Shown here piece after piece: positions 43,910 to 46,808 of a stretch of 46,808 nucleotides of DNA. The notes beneath the pieces are model-generated. The model was not told the origin of the DNA and made no database searches. It worked only from the letters and a program-made list of their open reading frames with translations. Source of the DNA: Rhizobium sp. Q54 (lineage in GTDB: Bacteria > Pseudomonadota > Alphaproteobacteria > SMXS01). Each line of letters starts with the position of its first letter. Positions within the stretch are counted from its first letter, which is position 1. The stretch covers positions 1-46,808 of the forward strand of contig CAMDTB010000023.1 of the NCBI GenBank assembly GCA_945907245.1, in the 5' to 3' direction. The translations under genes were made by a program, and so were the position numbers.

Positions 43910-44698
43910 TCAGGTGCCGGTGAAGCGGGGGGCGCGCTTCTCCAGGAACGACCGGACGCCTTCATGGTGGTCGTTGGAGCCGAAGCAGTCCTTCAGCGCC
44001 ACGGTGTGCGCCGCCATGTGGTCGGCCGCCGACTTCTCCAGCCCTTCATAGACCAGCTGCTTGATGCGGGTGACGGCGAAGGGCGAGCCCCTGAGATATT
44101 TCGCCGCCTCGGCATAGGCAACGGCCATCAGGTTCTCCGGTTCGACCAGCTCGGAGACGTAGCCGATGGCGTAAGCCTCCTCGGCCGACAGGAAATCGCC
44201 GGAATAGAGCAGTTGCAGCGCCTTCTGCGGGCCCAGTAGCCGCGGCAGCAGCCAGGTGCCGGCGCCGGTGTCGGGCACCAGCCCGCGATGGACGAAGTTC
44301 CAGGCGAACCGGGCGCGTGACGTGGCGATGCGCACGTCACACTGGCTGGTGTATTCGGCGCCCATGCCCACGGCTGGGCCGTCGATGGCGCCGATCACCG
44401 GCTTGGGGCATTTCAGCAGCGGCCACCATTTGCCGCTCTCCTGCGCCGTGCCGCGCAGGCCGCGATCCTTGCCGGGCACCGAATCCAGGTCCGACAGGTC
44501 GGTGCCGGCGCAGAACGAGCCCTGGTCGCCGCCGGTGACCACCAGCACCCGTACCGACGGGTCGGCGCCGAGCCGGCCGACGGCATCGATGAAGGCCCGA
44601 AGCATGTCGAACGACATGGCGTTGCGCCGGTCGTTGCGGTCGATCAGCACCGTGGCGATGCCACGCTCGTCGACGCTGGTCTTGATGAACTCGCTCAT
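43910..44698 (-). CDS. Enoyl-CoA hydratase/isomerase (crotonase family)
   Basis: A 262-residue crotonase-fold protein. The oxyanion hole residues lie in 'SFCAGTDLSDLD' and 'VIGAIDGPAVGMGAEYTSQC', and 'VPDTGAGTWLLPRLLGPQKA' is the usual third block. The typical catalytic glutamate before the third block reads Asp-Thr ('PDTG'), so it may not be a classic hydratase. The C-terminal 'HHEGVRSFLEKRAPRFTG' is the normal end of the family. No beta-oxidation partner gene is nearby. It may share transcription with the SnoaL-like gene upstream, although the palindromic repeat lies between them. Confidence 0.88.
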   Translation of the reverse strand: MSEFIKTSVDERGIATVLIDRNDRRNAMSFDMLRAFIDAVGRLGADPSVRVLVVTGGDQGSFCAGTDLSDLDSVPGKDRGLRGTAQESGKWWPLLKCPKPVIGAIDGPAVGMGAEYTSQCDVRIATSRARFAWNFVHRGLVPDTGAGTWLLPRLLGPQKALQLLYSGDFLSAEEAYAIGYVSELVEPENLMAVAYAEAAKYLRGSPFAVTRIKQLVYEGLEKSAADHMAAHTVALKDCFGSNDHHEGVRSFLEKRAPRFTGT

Positions 44699-44726
44699 GT
44701 GAAAGCTCCCCGATCCCTGACTTTCA

Positions 44727-44810
44727 CTGTCATCCCGGCGAAGGCCGGGACCCAGTCTTGCGGCGCCGGTACCCTGTGATTCTGTGTCCCGGCCTTCGCC
44801 GGGATGACAG
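44727..44810. repeat. Long inverted repeat, interspersed palindrome
   Basis: Two perfect 25-base arms (44727-44751 and 44786-44810) flank a 34-base centre. Each arm is itself nearly self-complementary (CCCGGCGAAGGCCGGG). This type, with 'TCATCCCGGCGAAGGCCGGGA', is a common interspersed intergenic repeat in alphaproteobacteria. It lies between two genes on the same strand, so its transcript would fold strongly and could stop or protect the mRNA. Confidence 0.85.
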
Positions 44811-44831
44811 CACAGGGAGCGTGCGCGGAAC

Positions 44832-45371
44832 CTACTTCCCCTTCGGCTTGCGCATGTTCTCGCGGTGATACAGCGGATCGGCGGGCTTGCGGGCGCCCAG
44901 GATCATCTTGCTGTCCTTGAAGAAGGCGTCGGCCGCCTCGTCCTTGCGGACCCAGTCCACCAGTTCGCTGCGATAGGCGATCTTCCACACGCCGAAGCGG
45001 TTCTCGTAGCGGTCCACATAGCGCCCGCTGACGAAGTAATCATATTCCTTGCCATCCTCGACGATGCGGTGATGGGCCTGGTAGTACACCTCGCCGAACG
45101 CCTCGAGGTCATGGACCTCGATCTGTACCTGGCCGATGAAATGGTGGTTGGCCTTGTGCGGACGCAGCGCGTTCTGCGCGAAATCCACGAAGCCGTCCGG
45201 TCCGCCCTCGTAGATGCCGTAGGACAGCCATGCGTCGTCGAAGAACACCGAGCGGTGCAGCTTCGGGTCGAGCCGGTCCTGCGCCCGCATGTAGTTCTGG
45301 ACAAGCTGCATGATCTCGTCGCGTGCGATGATCTCGTGCAGGCGCTTTTCTTCGGACCACTTCAGATACAT
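44832..45371 (-). CDS. SnoaL-like (NTF2-fold) protein
   Basis: A 179-residue protein. The N-terminal 'EIIARDEIMQLVQNYMRAQD' and 'LDPKLHRSVFFDDAWLSYG' and the later 'YYQAHHRIVEDGKEYDYFVS' and 'GRYVDRYENRFGVWKIAYRS' match the SnoaL-like cone-shaped alpha+beta barrel. Several members act on polycyclic or aromatic substrates or as isomerases and dehydratases; many have no known reaction. Residues 'RDE', His in 'HHRI' and Asp/Arg in 'GRYVDRYE' line the pocket in similar proteins. The basic tail 'RKPKGK' is normal. Upstream of the enoyl-CoA hydratase on the same strand. Confidence 0.82.
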   Translation of the reverse strand: MYLKWSEEKRLHEIIARDEIMQLVQNYMRAQDRLDPKLHRSVFFDDAWLSYGIYEGGPDGFVDFAQNALRPHKANHHFIGQVQIEVHDLEAFGEVYYQAHHRIVEDGKEYDYFVSGRYVDRYENRFGVWKIAYRSELVDWVRKDEAADAFFKDSKMILGARKPADPLYHRENMRKPKGK

Positions 45372-45456
45372 GGCGATCGTCTCCCTGGTGTCGTTCCCGA
45401 CGACACAATGGCCGGATCGGTCAGCGTGGTCAAACGTCTGTTACCTATCGCGACAG

Positions 45457-45485
45457 TTGACCGGGACACGCGTGCCCCGTAACCA
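45457..45485 (+). promoter_or_regulatory. Possible promoter of the small membrane protein gene
   Basis: TTGACC at 45457-45462 and TAACCA at 45480-45485 are 17 bases apart, about 38 bases before the start codon. The -10 match is weak. Confidence 0.3.
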
Positions 45486-45522
45486 TGCGCATCTACGGCG
45501 GACGGGCTGAGAGGACAGAGAT

Positions 45523-45933
45523 ATGGCGGTCGAGGGCGAGACGGCGCGGGGCGGCGTTGCGGCCCTGTGGGGCGACGCGCGGGCCGTTGGCGGTCTGCTG
45601 GCATGCGCGCTGAGCTTCGTCGCCGGCTATGTCATCCGCTATCAGTTCGTCGAGCCGGAAGCCATGGGCGCCGCCTGCGAGCGCGGCAATCCGTGGTGGT
45701 GCCCGCTCCGTACCGGCTTCATCATGTTCACCGAGATGAACGGTTTCGGCTGGCTGTCGCTGCTGCTGGCGGTGGTGGCGGCGGTCGTGCTTGCCAGGGG
45801 CAGTGCCAGGACGGCGCGCTGGATGGCAGTCATCGCACTGATCGCGGCTGGATTGGGCATGATCCTCTACAACAACACCATGTCCGTGCCGGCAGCGATC
45901 CTGGCGCTGATCTGCCTGATCCGCGCCCGTTAG
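45523..45933 (+). CDS. Small membrane protein of unknown function
   Basis: A 136-residue protein with about four membrane helices ('AVGGLLACALSFVAGYVIRY', 'WLSLLLAVVAAVVLARG', 'WMAVIALIAAGLGMILYN', 'SVPAAILALICLI'). A cysteine pair sits in the first outside loop ('AACERGNPWWCPLRTGF'), which could form a disulfide. No family is recognised with confidence. It carries the ribosome-like GAGAGGACAGAG upstream of the ATG. It converges with the GH17 gene, whose stop overlaps its own (TTAG). Confidence 0.72.
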   Translation: MAVEGETARGGVAALWGDARAVGGLLACALSFVAGYVIRYQFVEPEAMGAACERGNPWWCPLRTGFIMFTEMNGFGWLSLLLAVVAAVVLARGSARTARWMAVIALIAAGLGMILYNNTMSVPAAILALICLIRAR

Positions 45934-46808
45934 GTGCCGCCGCTCAACGGGCGCCGGAACGCATCCCGGACTCGCGCCCCTTCGCGCAGCACGAATTCCA
46001 GCCACGGCGCCGCCAGCACCACGCAGGTCGCAGCCCATACGCAGGCTTCCAGGTTGATGAACTGGTCGATGGCGAACGGCCCGGCGATCAGGATCAACAG
46101 CGCGATCCAGGCTTCTTCTGGCTGGGCCTTGTCGGTGCGCTCGCGGGTCGAGGGCTGGATATAGAGCAGCAGGAAGGCGGCGGCGGGCAGCCAGAACGCC
46201 AACTGCAGGAAGTCCCGGTGGCGGCCGTCGATGGCCATGGAAACGGCGAGCACGGCCGCCGGCAGCATCACCGCCCAGTGATAGGCGCCGATGATCTGCG
46301 AGCCGCTGAAGCGGCGCGTGCGGATCGCCTCCAGCACGCCGTCGAAGCCGGCGGGCTTCGGCACGTTCCGGCCGCCGGCCACGGCATAGATCAGCAGGCC
46401 GCCGCCGATCACCGCGATCAGCATCAGCAGGCTGATCCACGCCCAGCCCCACCAGTTGTTGAGCACGATCGCGAGCAGCTGGTCGCCAAGCGCCCAGCAG
46501 GTCGCGCCGACGGCCGGCGCGGCGATGCCGAGTCCGAACCATCGAACGGGCGTGATCGGCTTGTCCCACAGCAGCGCCCAGGCGAAGGCGATGAGCGTGA
46601 CAATGGCGGTGAACGCGGCGGCCAGCCGCCATTGCGGCCATTCGCTCACCGGCCCGGTCAGCGGGAATTTCAGTTCGCGGTCCTTGTCCAGGATACCCCA
46701 GTAGCCGCCGACCGTGCCTTCCGGCATGCGCTTCCAGGGCTGGTCGATGGCCTCGATCAGGTTGTAGGGCACGCCGATGGCCTCGGCCTGGGCGGCGAAT
46801 TCGCGCAC
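45930..46808 (-). CDS. GH17-type beta-glucan enzyme with membrane domain (partial, 5' end off window)
   Basis: The reverse strand is open to the window edge, so the catalytic N-terminus is missing. The first visible residues 'YNLIEAIDQPWKRMPEGTVG' and 'YWGILDKDRELKFP' are the end of a glycoside-hydrolase family 17-like domain with its conserved E-A-x-D-Q-P-W-K segment. About seven membrane helices follow, ending in a basic cytoplasmic tail ('REGARVRDAFRRP'). Bacterial proteins of this layout act in beta-1,3-glucan synthesis or remodelling, often near a glycosyltransferase. The partner would lie beyond the window. The apparent GTG at the edge is internal, not a start. Confidence 0.82.
   Translation of the reverse strand: MREFAAQAEAIGVPYNLIEAIDQPWKRMPEGTVGGYWGILDKDRELKFPLTGPVSEWPQWRLAAAFTAIVTLIAFAWALLWDKPITPVRWFGLGIAAPAVGATCWALGDQLLAIVLNNWWGWAWISLLMLIAVIGGGLLIYAVAGGRNVPKPAGFDGVLEAIRTRRFSGSQIIGAYHWAVMLPAAVLAVSMAIDGRHRDFLQLAFWLPAAAFLLLYIQPSTRERTDKAQPEEAWIALLILIAGPFAIDQFINLEACVWAATCVVLAAPWLEFVLREGARVRDAFRRPLSGGT

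Noticed and set aside
44727-44810. Simple rho-independent terminator
   Set aside because: There is no T tract, and the double palindrome with 25-base arms fits an interspersed repeat better, though it may still affect the transcript.

Overview
This is a GC-rich chromosomal stretch with tightly packed genes, best read as an alphaproteobacterium. The signs are a Caulobacter-type sphingolipid locus, an NDUFS4-type complex I accessory subunit, a eukaryote-like NADP isocitrate dehydrogenase, a DksA with one cysteine, a GAAC-N7-GTAC direct repeat (alphaproteobacterial LexA type) at recA, an Atm1-type exporter and a TipN-like coiled-coil protein. No insertion sequence, prophage, CRISPR array or plasmid gene was found. 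Genus cannot be assigned from the sequence alone.

Region by region. (1) 1-8000: sphingolipid locus. It holds an LptF/LptG-like permease (cut by the window edge), a secreted DUF2141 protein, a lipid (ceramide-type) kinase overlapped by a nucleotidyltransferase-like gene, and, on the other strand, an operon in the order acyl-AMP ligase, ceramide reductase, acyl carrier protein, serine palmitoyltransferase. Together these supply acyl donor, sphingoid base, ketone reduction, head-group phosphorylation and possibly export. (2) 8.3-9.4 kb: recX and a secreted DUF192 protein. (3) 9.6-13.1 kb: the most unusual unit, a two-gene operon of a cyanophycin-synthetase-like ligase whose Mur-ligase half has lost its P-loop, overlapped by a sulfotransferase. 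(4) 13.1-16.6 kb: two tRNAs around an NDUFS4 gene, a double-ACT protein and a siderophore receptor behind a likely Fur box. (5) 16.7-22.8 kb: orphan MlaC, a CNNM/CBS protein, a 979-residue coiled-coil membrane protein and an NnrU-family protein.

(6) 22.8-26.3 kb: likely operon of MoxR ATPase, VWA protein and an NHLRC2-like thioredoxin/beta-propeller protein. (7) 26.8-32.6 kb: dksA, recA, alaS and a voltage-sensor/cyclic-nucleotide-domain potassium channel. (8) 32.7-38.4 kb: icd, a LOG-family hydrolase, an Ig-like membrane protein, then three paralogous secreted SH3b proteins around an AT-rich divergent control region. (9) 38.5-43.0 kb: Atm1-type exporter, Psd, PssA and an alpha/alpha-toroid protein of unknown role. 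(10) 43.0-46.8 kb: TauE/SafE permease, enoyl-CoA hydratase, a long palindromic repeat, a SnoaL-like protein, a small membrane protein and the end of a GH17 glucan enzyme.

The strongest candidate for an undescribed system is the CphA-like/sulfotransferase pair. The LptF-containing sphingolipid locus and the SH3b paralog cluster come next. Family calls rest on motifs read by eye; no database search was run.
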